Assembly: GCA_002307725.1 (NCBI GenBank)
Contig: DBUB01000007.1
Coordinates: forward strand, 114,067-178,066
Direction: 5' to 3'
Length of the DNA stretch: 64,000 nucleotides
DNA from: Alphaproteobacteria bacterium UBA1301
GTDB taxonomy: Bacteria; Pseudomonadota; Alphaproteobacteria; Micropepsales; Micropepsaceae
The notes under the pieces: model-generated
Database searches by the model: none
What the model saw: only the letters and a program-made list of their open reading frames with translations
What the model was told of the DNA's origin: nothing
Shown: positions 24,670 through 32,982 of the stretch, piece by piece
Layout: the number at the start of each line of letters is the position of its first letter
Position numbering within the stretch: position 1 is the stretch's first letter
Program-made: the position numbers and the translations under genes

Positions 24670-26112
24670 CTAAAACCTCATTTCTTCGGCAAACGTGTCC
24701 TGGAACTGCGGCTCTTCACTCAGCGGCACGTAGTCGATTTTCTTTGCCAGCGTTTCGAAATCCACCATCTCTTGGAACAGTGCACGCTTGGCGCCTTTCA
24801 GGGCCGTATTGCCGGCTGGCACGATGCACTCCGGATCGATGCGCAACAGCCCGATCCGCACCGCGCTGGTCCGGTTGATGGCATTGCCGAAAGCCCCGGC
24901 GAGATAAAGCATATCAAGCTCTGCCGGGGTCGCGTTGAACCGTGCAGTAAGAAGTTTCAGTCCCGCTGCGATAGCGCCTTTGGCAAGTTGCAGTTCGCGC
25001 ACATCCCGTGGCGTCAGCACAACATCATCCGAAAGAGGCCAGTCGCATTCAAGCCATCCGTTCGGTGTAATGATGCCCAAGTCCAATCCCGCCGCGACCG
25101 CATCGACCAAACCCGAGCCGCAAATTCCCCGTGCCGTGCCACCGCCGATTACCCGGCAGGTCTCATTCGCCTCCACCGCATCGATGGCGCCGGTTGCGGC
25201 CCGCATGCCGTGGGTGATCCGCGCTCCTTCGAACGCCGGTCCCGCTGCCGTGGAGGTGCACAGCATTTTGCCGCCCTGCGCCACCACGACTTCGCCATTG
25301 GTTCCGAGATCGACGAGGGCTACCAAGCCGCGCCTTTGCGCAAGACCCGTCGCCATCACCCCCGCCAGTACGTCGCCGCCGACCAAGCCACCGATGCACG
25401 GCAACACTTCCACTGCTGCATCCGTTGGCCAGCCGAGGTCGGCGCCCGCGAAGTGCAACGTTTCGGGATGGTGTGGCAGGAACGGATGCGTTGCTAGCGG
25501 TGTGATATCGAGCCCGCCGAAGGAATGATGCATGGCGCTGTTGCCTGCCACCACGATCTGGCGCGCATCGCTCGAAAGCTCAGTCACCATCGCGCCGATC
25601 TGGACGCGGATCAGCGCCGTCAATTCGCTCGCCCCGCCCGTCATCGCATACGCCGCCCGCGACAACACGTCGGCACCGTGCCGGGCTTGCGTGTTGAGCG
25701 CGGTCTTCGCCGCCAGTACCTGTCCGGTCGTCAAATCGAGTAGTTGCGCCGCAATCGTCGTGGTGCCGAGATCGACCGCAATGCCGAGCCCCGCGTGCGG
25801 GGTAAAGACAAAATCCTCCGCATCGCCAAGGACCGCCATCTCCCATTGCGCCAGTTCCAGCGTGACGTCGCCGCCGGCCGCGTGCCGGCACGCCAGCCGC
25901 CAGCCGTTGCGCAACTCGGTTTCGGAAAACGCGGCACGATCATCCGCCGATGATATCATCTCGCCGTCAACCACCCGCACCCGGCAGCCTTTGCAGCGGC
26001 CGCGTCCGCCGCAGGGAAACTCGACGCCGGCACCGAACAGCACATCGCGCAGCGGCGTTCCCGCAGCCGCCTCCAGCCGGAGCCCCATCGGTGCGAGGGT
26101 GATCGTCGTCAT
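24670..26112 (-). CDS. RACo-type reductive activator of corrinoid protein
   Basis: A 480-residue protein with an N-terminal [2Fe-2S] ferredoxin domain (Cys pattern Cx5Cx2C in FPCGGRGRCKGC, fourth Cys in RLACRH) and a C-terminal ASKHA ATPase-like domain (DLGTTTIAAQLLD, VAGNSAMHH, ALVDLGTNGEVVV, GSGLVDAVAAGL). This is the layout of RACo/RamA-like activators (DUF4445), which use ATP and an electron donor to return accidentally oxidised Co(II) to the active Co(I) form. The start overlaps the stop of the DUF1638 gene by ATGA, so it is the last gene of the three-gene methyltransferase operon on the minus strand. Confidence 0.92.
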   Translation of the reverse strand: MTTITLAPMGLRLEAAAGTPLRDVLFGAGVEFPCGGRGRCKGCRVRVVDGEMISSADDRAAFSETELRNGWRLACRHAAGGDVTLELAQWEMAVLGDAEDFVFTPHAGLGIAVDLGTTTIAAQLLDLTTGQVLAAKTALNTQARHGADVLSRAAYAMTGGASELTALIRVQIGAMVTELSSDARQIVVAGNSAMHHSFGGLDITPLATHPFLPHHPETLHFAGADLGWPTDAAVEVLPCIGGLVGGDVLAGVMATGLAQRRGLVALVDLGTNGEVVVAQGGKMLCTSTAAGPAFEGARITHGMRAATGAIDAVEANETCRVIGGGTARGICGSGLVDAVAAGLDLGIITPNGWLECDWPLSDDVVLTPRDVRELQLAKGAIAAGLKLLTARFNATPAELDMLYLAGAFGNAINRTSAVRIGLLRIDPECIVPAGNTALKGAKRALFQEMVDFETLAKKIDYVPLSEEPQFQDTFAEEMRF

Positions 26113-26837
26113 GCTTCCTCGCTCAACCGGTCGCCGCCCATCAGTCCGACGTTGTGCCCCGGCCGCACGACCAGAAATTCCCTATCCGGCCACACCCCTG
26201 TGAGCAGGCGGCGCAGCCAGCCGGTATCCCCTTCGAGACGATGGTACTGCAAGCCGCGCTTTGCGGCGATATTGCGGGCGTCTGCCTCTGCTATGGTGCT
26301 CTCCGGGATATCCGTAGCGATATAAGCAAGGCGCTTATAGTGCTTGGTGAAGCCTTCCATCTCGCCCATTAGGTAGGCTGCCGCTTCTTCGCCGTAACGT
26401 GCCGCCAGCCGTTCGAAGTGAACATTGGAATTGGGTCCGAAAGTGAATTCCGCTTGGTATTCATCGCGGGCCGCGCGCAGCCATCCGGCGCTTTGGAAAT
26501 AGGTGCCAGGCTCGTCCTCCAAGGCGTCGAGGTAGCGCTTGTTCGCGCCCAGCAGAAGGCCGATGCAATCAAGCGCCCGCGGGATAACGAGCGGAATATC
26601 CCGCGCAAAAATGCCGACCACGCCGTGATTGCACAGGCCATAGCCGATGGCGATGGCGTCGCAATCGGTGGTGATGTCGATGGCATTCTGCAAGGCGCGG
26701 CGCAGTGCTTCGCTTGAGCGTTCATGCAGCGCCATTTTGAGATGCTGAAAGGAAATATCGCTGTTACAGCTTTCAGCAAGCATCTCGAGTTCAGGGCGCA
26801 AACTCGGGCAGGTAATGACGCTGAGGCGCGCCGTCAT
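26109..26837 (-). CDS. DUF1638 protein of the corrinoid methyltransferase operon
   Basis: A 242-residue DUF1638 family protein. It starts MTARLSVITCPSLRPELEML and carries DCDAIAIGYGLCNHGVVGI, RALDCIGLLLGANKRYLDAL, GTYFQSAGWLRAARDEY and FLVVRPGHNVGLMGGD. No catalytic function is established for the family; its members are found near corrinoid methyltransferase genes, which is also the case here. It overlaps by ATGA both the upstream homocysteine-methyltransferase-type gene and the downstream RACo-type gene, so all three are translationally coupled. The conserved Cys and His residues could bind a metal; this is a guess. The longer frame to 27092 lies in the neighbouring gene. Confidence 0.88.
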   Translation of the reverse strand: MTARLSVITCPSLRPELEMLAESCNSDISFQHLKMALHERSSEALRRALQNAIDITTDCDAIAIGYGLCNHGVVGIFARDIPLVIPRALDCIGLLLGANKRYLDALEDEPGTYFQSAGWLRAARDEYQAEFTFGPNSNVHFERLAARYGEEAAAYLMGEMEGFTKHYKRLAYIATDIPESTIAEADARNIAAKRGLQYHRLEGDTGWLRRLLTGVWPDREFLVVRPGHNVGLMGGDRLSEEA

Positions 26838-27715
26838 GCCCGTTTCAGCATCGCTTTCACGCCGCGGATGAAATCGGGCGAGGTGCCGCAACAGCCGCCG
26901 ATGAAACTGGCGCCAGCTGCGATTACCGCGGGCACGTGCGCGGCGAAGTTCTCTGCCGTGGTGGCGTAGACGGTCTTGCCGTTCTCGATGGTGGGAAGGC
27001 CTGCATTGGCCTTGATCCACACCGGCAGGCCCTGGCTGGCCGCTTTGAGCCGGGCGCAGATGGCGACGAACCCGGCGATGCCTTGGCCGCAATTGGCGCC
27101 GATCACGTCGGCCCCGGCCCTGACAAGTGCTTCGGCGGCTTGTTCGGGCGTGGTGCCCATCATGGTGCGGTCGAGGTCTTTGCCGGAATCGAACACCATG
27201 GTCGCCACCACCGGTAGTCCGGTCACCTTGGCGGCGGCAATTGCAATCGCCGCTTCTTGGATGTCCTGCATTGTTTCGATCACGATGCCGTCGGGCCCCG
27301 CCCCGGCGATCGCTTCGGCCTGTTCGGCGAAAGCCGCCGTCAGATCGTCTTCGTTGATGTCGCCGCTGATCAGCAGCTTACCGCTCGGCCCGATCGAGGC
27401 GAACACCAGGGCGTCATCACCCGCCGCTTTCTTCGACAGGGCGACGCCCGCCGTATTGATCTCGCGTACCTTGTCCGCCGCATCGGCTTCGGCCAGGCGG
27501 AAGCGGTTGGCGCCGAAGGTATTGGTGAGAATGATCTGCGAGCCCGCCGCGACATAAGCCGCTGCTACCGCCGTCACAGCGTTGGGATTGGACAGATTCC
27601 AAAGATCGGGGACGTCGCCTGGCATGAGCCCGCGCGCCTGCAATTGTGTGCCCCACGCTCCATCGGTGATGACGGGCGCATGCTGGACGAGTTTGTCGAT
27701 AAACGGGTGGGACAT
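26834..27715 (-). CDS. Homocysteine S-methyltransferase-type methyltransferase
   Basis: A 293-residue TIM-barrel protein of the homocysteine methyltransferase family (like the N-terminal domain of MetH and BHMT). Motifs are ITDGAWGTQLQARGL, ILTNTFGANRFRL, and the zinc ligands in IGANCGQG and FIGGCCGTSP. It would transfer a methyl group to homocysteine, or to a related thiol, probably from the methylated corrinoid protein of this locus, since no MetH-type B12 domain is attached. It is the first gene of the operon with the DUF1638 and RACo-type genes and diverges from the UroD-type methyltransferase across a 174-base promoter region. Confidence 0.9.
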   Translation of the reverse strand: MSHPFIDKLVQHAPVITDGAWGTQLQARGLMPGDVPDLWNLSNPNAVTAVAAAYVAAGSQIILTNTFGANRFRLAEADAADKVREINTAGVALSKKAAGDDALVFASIGPSGKLLISGDINEDDLTAAFAEQAEAIAGAGPDGIVIETMQDIQEAAIAIAAAKVTGLPVVATMVFDSGKDLDRTMMGTTPEQAAEALVRAGADVIGANCGQGIAGFVAICARLKAASQGLPVWIKANAGLPTIENGKTVYATTAENFAAHVPAVIAAGASFIGGCCGTSPDFIRGVKAMLKRA

Positions 27716-27823
27716 AGCCGACCCCCCAGAGTGGCTCCTGAGTCAGACCATGGCCCAAGCGCCGGTTCAATGCACGTCCTGTCGCAGCGGGACCGCTACC
27801 AATTCCTGTGAAACGGTCATTTT

Positions 27824-27850
27824 CCGGGATTGTGCCCGGTCGCAGCCGGG
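27824..27850 (+). promoter_or_regulatory. Three-arm repeat CCGGG-CCCGG-CCGGG in the divergent promoter region
   Basis: CCGGG (27824-27828), CCCGG (27835-27839) and CCGGG (27846-27850) with 6-base spacers. The middle arm can pair with either neighbour, giving two mutually exclusive hairpins just before the UroD-type gene. It may be a leader switch or simply chance in GC-rich DNA. Confidence 0.3.
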
Positions 27851-27889
27851 CCCATTGTCCGCTCCAAAACCGGATCAGAGGGGGCGAAT

Positions 27890-28930
27890 ATGCACGACAG
27901 GCATTGGGCGGAGCTTAAGGCGGCGATTGCTGGCGAACCGGCGTCGACGATTCCTATCGGCTTCATCATCGATTGCCCCTGGCTGCCGAATTGGTACGGC
28001 GTCAACCTGATCGACTACTTCCAGAGCGACGACGTTTGGTTCGAAGCCAACAAAAAGGCGATCGAGACCTTCCCGGATATTATGTTCCTGCCTAGCTTCT
28101 GGTCGGAATTCGGCATGTGCACCGAGCCGAGCGCGTTTGGCGTCAAATGCCAGTTCCCGGAAAACGAATTCCCGTTTGCGCAGAAATGCATCCAGAACGA
28201 GGATGACGTCGACAATCTGGAAGTCCCCAATGTCGAGACCGACGGGTTGTTGCCGTTCATGCTCAACCGGCTGACGCGCAACCGTTCCCGCATCGAGAAG
28301 ATGGGACACAAGATCCGCTTCTCGGTCAGCCGCGGGCCGCTCAATATCGCCAGCTTCCTGATGGGCACGACCGAGTTCCTGATGATGCTCGGCACCGATC
28401 CCGAGCGCACCCATCGCCTGCTCAAGCTGATCACCGAATACCTGATCGCCTGGCATGTGCGCCAGCGCGAGGCGATCGACACTATCGACGGCATGCTGGT
28501 GCTCGACGACATCGTCGGCTTCATCTCCGAGGCCGATTATCTCCAGTTCGCTCATCCGTATCTGAAGGAACTGTTCGACCAGCCGGTGGCGGTCAAGATA
28601 TTCCACAATGACGCCGATTTCCGTCAGTCGGTGAAGCATTATCCCGATCTCGGCGTGAATCTCTACAACCCCGGCGTCCACATGACGATGGAGCAAATCC
28701 ACGAGGCGACCAGCCATCGCATGACCATCCTCGGCAACATCCCGCCGCGTGACGTGCTCGCCGCTGGTTCCCCTGATGACGTGCGCGCCGCGGTGAAGAA
28801 GATGCTGGCCGAGACCAAAGACCATTCGCGGATTCTGGCGTCGTGCGGTGGCGGCATGCCTCCCAGTGTCACCACCGAGAATATCCGTGCGTTTGTCGAA
28901 GCGGTGAATGGCTCTAAGGCAACGGTTTGA
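27890..28930 (+). CDS. UroD/MtaA-family methyltransferase of the corrinoid system
   Basis: A 346-residue TIM-barrel protein of the uroporphyrinogen-decarboxylase superfamily, in the group of corrinoid methyltransferases (MtaA, CmuA, MtvB/OdmB). Segments SRGPLNIASFLMGTTEFLMML, LVLDDIVGFISEADYLQF and GVNLYNPGVHMTMEQIHEA fit that group rather than haem synthesis. The classical HxC zinc pair of MtaA is FHNDADF here, while a downstream Cys is kept (ILASCGGGMPP). It could demethylate an O-methyl substrate or pass methyl groups on from the corrinoid protein. The start MHDRHWAELK has GAGGGGG upstream; the frame opens 20 residues earlier without family similarity. Its 3' end overlaps the convergent gene by 17 bases. 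Confidence 0.85.
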   Translation: MHDRHWAELKAAIAGEPASTIPIGFIIDCPWLPNWYGVNLIDYFQSDDVWFEANKKAIETFPDIMFLPSFWSEFGMCTEPSAFGVKCQFPENEFPFAQKCIQNEDDVDNLEVPNVETDGLLPFMLNRLTRNRSRIEKMGHKIRFSVSRGPLNIASFLMGTTEFLMMLGTDPERTHRLLKLITEYLIAWHVRQREAIDTIDGMLVLDDIVGFISEADYLQFAHPYLKELFDQPVAVKIFHNDADFRQSVKHYPDLGVNLYNPGVHMTMEQIHEATSHRMTILGNIPPRDVLAAGSPDDVRAAVKKMLAETKDHSRILASCGGGMPPSVTTENIRAFVEAVNGSKATV

Positions 28931-29591
28931 CGCCGTCCCGTTCGACGATGACGCCATAGGTCGACAGTTTTCCGTCCGCACCCGTCATGGCATAGAGCGA
29001 CACCGCCTTGCCCGGCTCAAGCCACGAGCGATCGCCCAGGACCCAGGCCATCACCGGCGTCGCAGGCGTGACCAAGACTTCGGCATCGCCGGTGCAGCCG
29101 CCTTTGCCGGGTGCCGGGGCGTGGCCACTGCAGATGCCGAGCGCGTTGGCGGCCGCGGCATGGAAGTTGAGCTTTAAGGTGCCGCCTTTGCCTTTGACGG
29201 TGGTGGCGGCCTCGGTGACGGTGCCGTTGATGCGGCTCTGGTCGGGCTTGTCGCCAGGATACTGGCCTTCACCGAAGCCGCGTAAGGGTTCAGGAAAGAC
29301 GCGCACTTCTTTGGCCTTCAACTTGCCGTCCTTGCCGGCCGCCGCGGTCAAAGCGACGAAATCGTTTTGCTGGATGGCGTTGAAGGCGCTCTGCGTATTG
29401 GCGATCACCTTGGCCTCGGGCACCAGAGCCACCACAACAGTTGCGCCCTTGGCCGTCTTCAGCGTTAGCACCGGGGCTGCGAACGAAACGATCGTGCCAG
29501 TGATGTGTTGCGGTGGCGCCGGAGCCGGAGCCTGGGCCGCCGCAGGTGCGGCGATCAGCGCCACGAGCATCGCGAAAGTGGCAACGCGCAT
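28914..29591 (-). CDS. Exported protein of unknown function (DUF5666-like beta protein)
   Basis: A 225-residue protein with a Sec signal peptide (MRVATFAMLVALIAAPAAAQ). The mature part is built of short beta segments around GTIVSFAAPVLTLKTAKGATVVVAL and a second similar repeat (NGTVTEAATTVKGKGGTLKL), which recalls DUF5666/OB-like periplasmic proteins. Two cysteines (GICSGHAPAPGKGGCTGD) could form a disulphide. The start at 29591 follows GGGAGGGGA. It converges with the UroD-type gene (17-base overlap). Function is not known. Confidence 0.75.
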   Translation of the reverse strand: MRVATFAMLVALIAAPAAAQAPAPAPPQHITGTIVSFAAPVLTLKTAKGATVVVALVPEAKVIANTQSAFNAIQQNDFVALTAAAGKDGKLKAKEVRVFPEPLRGFGEGQYPGDKPDQSRINGTVTEAATTVKGKGGTLKLNFHAAAANALGICSGHAPAPGKGGCTGDAEVLVTPATPVMAWVLGDRSWLEPGKAVSLYAMTGADGKLSTYGVIVERDGVKPLP

Positions 29592-29653
29592 CAAGTCCCC
29601 TCCCTCAAAGCAGTATGGGAAGGTGCGCGTATCGGCGCCAATCCGCAAGACGC

Positions 29654-30397
29654 CTAATGCTTGGCGCTGAGCGGTTTGCGGAATTTCAGAACGAACTGGT
29701 CGGTATGGCCGCGGATCGCCGGATCGAACACCGCCAGGGTATGCGTATCGGCCGGATTGCGCAGCACATCGCTTTCACCCGCCAGCTCGAATCCGGCCGC
29801 CGTTACTTCGGCCTTCACGGTGGCTTCGTCGATACGGTGCAAGGTGTTGGTATCGCGCACGCCCGAACCAGGCTCCGCGGCATGATCGAGCACGATATAG
29901 GTTCCGCCGGGTTTCAGCGCCGCGAAGGCCGCCTTGTTGACCGCTGCCGTATCCGCCACGCCGCCGTTCTTGAGATCGTGATAGTTCTGCGACGTCCAGA
30001 TGACGTCGAGTTTCTCCGGCACCGAAAGAGTGGTCACACTCGCCCGCACCACCGTCACATTGGGATAGGCCGCCGCCACCGCCTTTACCGGCGGCTCTTT
30101 GCCTTTCAAGAAATTGTCGAACTCGGTCGGCTGATAAGCATAGACTTTGCCTTCGGGGCCCACCGCAGCGGCGAACAGGCGGGTGAAATAGCCTCCGCCG
30201 GGCATCAGGTCCATCACCTTCGTGCCGGAGCGCACACCGGCAAAAATGAGCATGTCAACAGGTTTGCGCGCCGCGTCGCGCGCGGTGTCGGTGGCCGGGC
30301 GCCTGGTGTCGCTGAGGATGGAGGCGAGATCGGAACCCGCTGCCATCGCCGCCACTGCGAAAGTCGTGCATAGGGCGAATATCCAGTTGCGCATCAT
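29654..30397 (-). CDS. Predicted exported SAM-methyltransferase-like protein
   Basis: A 247-residue protein that combines a Sec signal peptide (MMRNWIFALCTTFAVAAMAAGS) with a class-I methyltransferase fold. The SAM loop VMDLMPGGGYFTRLFAAAVG is followed by GKVYAYQP, DVIWTSQNYHDLKN and FAALKPGGTYIVLDH. Such predicted secreted methyltransferases (COG4798-like) are widespread in proteobacteria, but SAM is not known to be abundant in the periplasm, so the cofactor and substrate are open. Gene order with the preceding exported gene (62-base gap, same strand) suggests a shared transcript. It diverges from the phosphotransferase gene. Confidence 0.82.
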   Translation of the reverse strand: MMRNWIFALCTTFAVAAMAAGSDLASILSDTRRPATDTARDAARKPVDMLIFAGVRSGTKVMDLMPGGGYFTRLFAAAVGPEGKVYAYQPTEFDNFLKGKEPPVKAVAAAYPNVTVVRASVTTLSVPEKLDVIWTSQNYHDLKNGGVADTAAVNKAAFAALKPGGTYIVLDHAAEPGSGVRDTNTLHRIDEATVKAEVTAAGFELAGESDVLRNPADTHTLAVFDPAIRGHTDQFVLKFRKPLSAKH

Positions 30398-30465
30398 ATC
30401 TTCTCTCCTTGTGGTGTGGCAAAATATGACATGGAAGACGCAGAAGCGTCTGCACGCGAGTATCC

Positions 30466-31470
30466 ATGACCGGCGAAAACTTCGACGTTACGGCAGCTCT
30501 TGGCGCCATGCACCTGTTGCCGGTAGACGCGATTGATGCGTTGTCGGGCGGGGTCTCCTGCGACGTTTACAAGATCACCGCGCCGGCCCGAACGTTCGTG
30601 GTCAAGCGCGCCTTGCCCAAGCTGCGCGTGGCCGCTGATTGGCGGGCGTCGGCCGAGCGCAGTCATGCGGAAGTCGCCTGGATGCGGCTGGTCGGCGGTA
30701 TCAATCCCGATTGGGTGCCGCAAATCCTCGGCGAGGACCGCCGGCGCCACATCTTCGCGATGGAATATTTCCCGCCCGAAACCCATCCGGTGTGGAAAGC
30801 CGAGTTGGCGAGTGGCCGTGCTGATCCTGCTTTCGCCGCCCAGGTCGGTGTCGCGCTCGCCCGCATACACAGCGAGACGGCCGGCCGTGACGATTTCGCG
30901 CGGCAGTTTGCCAATGGCGTTCAGTTCCACGCTTTGCGCGTCGATGCCTATCTCCTCTTCGCCGCGGCACGTCATCCCGATGTCGCGCCGCAAATCCGCA
31001 CCATGGCGAAGAGCCTTGGTGCTGCGCGTATCGCACTGATGCATGGCGACGTCAGTCCCAAGAACATCCTGGTGGGTCCCGACGGGCCGGTGTTCCTCGA
31101 TGCCGAGACCAGTTGTTACGGCGATCCGGCGTTTGATCTCGCCTTCTGCCTCAACCACCTTCTGCTCAAGGCGGTCTGGCACCCTGAATTTGCCCCCGCT
31201 TATGCGGCGTGCTTTGCCGCGTTCGTCGAGGCCTATTTTTCGGGCGTCCGTTGGGAGGCGCGTCACGGCCTTGAGCGGCGTACCGCCGGACTGCTCGCTG
31301 TCTTCCTGCTGGCGCGGATCGACGGCAAATCGCCAGTGGAATACCTCACCACCTACGCCGACCAAATATTCGTGCGCACGCTGGCCAAGGAATTTCTCGC
31401 CGACATCCCCAGCCGCTTGCAAGACATGCAGGACCGCTGGACCGAGGCGCTGTCGTCCCGTCGAATGTAG
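30466..31470 (+). CDS. APH-family phosphotransferase (small-molecule kinase)
   Basis: A 334-residue member of the aminoglycoside phosphotransferase/choline kinase fold. It shows a nucleotide-binding N lobe (VSCDVYKITAPARTFVVKRAL), an HxE-type HIFAMEYFPPE hinge, the Brenner motif LMHGDVSPKNILV with the catalytic Asp, and the metal-binding FLDAETSCYGDPAFDLAFCLNH. The substrate is not predictable: the family covers antibiotics, choline, methylthioribose and other alcohols. The protein is soluble. No neighbouring gene points to a pathway. Confidence 0.88.
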   Translation: MTGENFDVTAALGAMHLLPVDAIDALSGGVSCDVYKITAPARTFVVKRALPKLRVAADWRASAERSHAEVAWMRLVGGINPDWVPQILGEDRRRHIFAMEYFPPETHPVWKAELASGRADPAFAAQVGVALARIHSETAGRDDFARQFANGVQFHALRVDAYLLFAAARHPDVAPQIRTMAKSLGAARIALMHGDVSPKNILVGPDGPVFLDAETSCYGDPAFDLAFCLNHLLLKAVWHPEFAPAYAACFAAFVEAYFSGVRWEARHGLERRTAGLLAVFLLARIDGKSPVEYLTTYADQIFVRTLAKEFLADIPSRLQDMQDRWTEALSSRRM

Positions 31471-31971
31471 CCGCGGAGCGCTTGCCGAAGCCGATCGTGC
31501 CAGCGTGTTCGGCCGGTGGGTGCGCTTGACGGCGTGCGCAAGAGCCGGCTGGCGAAGGGTTGAACTGCAAAAAACGAAAAAAGTGAATTCAATTCGCCGA
31601 TTTTCCCGTTAAGCCGCGGCAGCAGTAGAATAATCGCCTTGCCAGCCGGGCCCGCGAACCGCACGTGGAACGACCGGCGCGATAGCGGCGGATGCGAGAA
31701 ACTGCCGGAATCGAATTCGAATCCTTCTAAACTGCGCGCACAGGAATTTGCAACTGTGTTGCAGTGCGTACGATGTATCCAACACGGTCAAAGAACACTT
31801 TTGACATAGGTACGTCCGGCGCCATTTCAAGAGGACTGGATGTCTGAAATCGGCTCAATATCTGCCCTTTGGTGAACGGGGAAGATGCGCCAACACCGGC
31901 CATTCAAGCTTGCCCGCAAGCGTGCGCTGCATAGGTCTTTGGTGCTAATAGAGAGGGAGGGGGTGCTCGCC
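31471..31971. other. Gene-free, less GC-rich stretch
   Basis: About 500 bases between the phosphotransferase and DUF1493 genes. Short open frames here have no protein-like composition. The base composition is visibly lower in GC than the flanking genes (for example the stretch around 31690-31820), which together with the next gene may mark a transferred segment. No repeat or RNA gene was recognised. Confidence 0.4.
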
Positions 31972-32655
31972 GTGGCTAATGAGCCATCTATCGAACTGAT
32001 CGGCGCAATCCGGGCGCTTGTCGCGGAGCAGACAAACGTCGCCATTGAAGACATCACTGTCGAGACAACACTAGCGAGCGATCTAGGTATCGACGGCGAT
32101 GATGCTTGGGAATTGCTTGAGAAATACGCAGAGAAGTTCAACGTCTCGATGCGCGGGTTTGTGTTCCTAGACCACTTCGATTGGGAAGGTATGGACCCAA
32201 TCAGGCCGATAATCATTTTGCTGCTTCAAATCTGTTGGCCTCGCTTCCGTCGCCTTTGGCGAGAGGCGAAGGCAAACGAGCGGGAAATCACGATCCGACA
32301 TCTCGCAATCTGCGCCACTCTTGAACACTGGGTCCCGTCGGGCGTTCCAAAGCGACCCCACTGGCGGAACCGGCGTGGCTCGACGCTTAGCCGACTGCTT
32401 ATTGCGGGCTTTGCTCTCATCATGTTTCTGATCGCGGAAAGCGTCGCGTGCTTGATATTCGTCGGTACTGTAGCCGGTAGCGTTTTGGCGTCTTTCCTAG
32501 CCGTCGAAGCGCTGCTTGTGAGCCGCCTTTCAAACGCACTAATCCCCGCGGTGGTTGGCATCTGCTGCATCGCTGCCTTGGGTTGGATGTTCGCCCATAC
32601 GCGATGGTATTTGTCTGCCAAAGAAGTCTGGCAGCGGGTCTCGCCGGTTGCGTAA
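31972..32655 (+). CDS. Membrane-anchored DUF1493 (acyl-carrier-like) protein
   Basis: The N-terminal 75 or so residues are a DUF1493 domain: ELIGAIRALVAEQTNV, TTLASDLGIDGDDAWELLEKYAEKF, VFLDHFDWEG. DUF1493 resembles acyl-carrier proteins, but the phosphopantetheine Ser of LGxDS is GDD here, so no prosthetic arm is expected. The C-terminal part has basic, Trp-rich segments (HWVPSGVPKRPHWRNRR) and two hydrophobic helices (LIAGFALIMFLIAESVACLIF; ALIPAVVGICCIAALGWMF). I chose the GTG at 31972 after a GAGGGAGGGGG tract, because it begins at the domain; an ATG at 31885 would add 29 basic residues. Base composition is lower in GC than the neighbours. Role unknown. Confidence 0.7.
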   Translation: MANEPSIELIGAIRALVAEQTNVAIEDITVETTLASDLGIDGDDAWELLEKYAEKFNVSMRGFVFLDHFDWEGMDPIRPIIILLLQICWPRFRRLWREAKANEREITIRHLAICATLEHWVPSGVPKRPHWRNRRGSTLSRLLIAGFALIMFLIAESVACLIFVGTVAGSVLASFLAVEALLVSRLSNALIPAVVGICCIAALGWMFAHTRWYLSAKEVWQRVSPVA

Positions 32656-32767
32656 TGAACGGAGGACTGGTTCAGCGGGAAATGGCCAGTGTTGGCGCAA
32701 CCCGGAAGTAGGCGGCTGATTGGGAATGTCCGCTGTAGGGGCGTGAAACGGACCCTGCAAAAATGCT

Positions 32768-32950
32768 TGTCATCCCCAGCCGAGCAGGCGCGCGTGCGCG
32801 CGCTTGGGAAGGGAAGGGGATCCAGGTGTTATCGGCGTGGCGATCTTGAAGGTGAAGTAATGGCTGTGCGCCGCTTGCGACGGCGTGCCAAGTGTTTTCA
32901 CCTGGGTCCCCTTCCCTCACGCGGCTACGCCGCGTTCGCCGGGGATGACA
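32768..32950. repeat. Dispersed palindromic element, copy 1 (TGTCAT/ATGACA ends)
   Basis: A 183-bp non-coding element beginning TTGTCATCCCC and ending GGGGATGACA, with inner arms GGGAAGGG..ATCCAGGTGTT and CACCTGGGTCCCCTTCCC. The same outer and inner arms recur at 59254-59424, and the outer ends also at 60944-61067. It fits a REP/MITE-like mobile palindromic repeat lying between two genes. Confidence 0.75.
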
Positions 32951-32982
32951 GTAATTGGAAATTCCACACCACCGCGTGAAAG

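Noticed and set aside
31609..31830. 73-residue minus-strand frame in the low-GC gap
   Set aside because: No ribosome-binding site or family similarity; composition looks like random translation.
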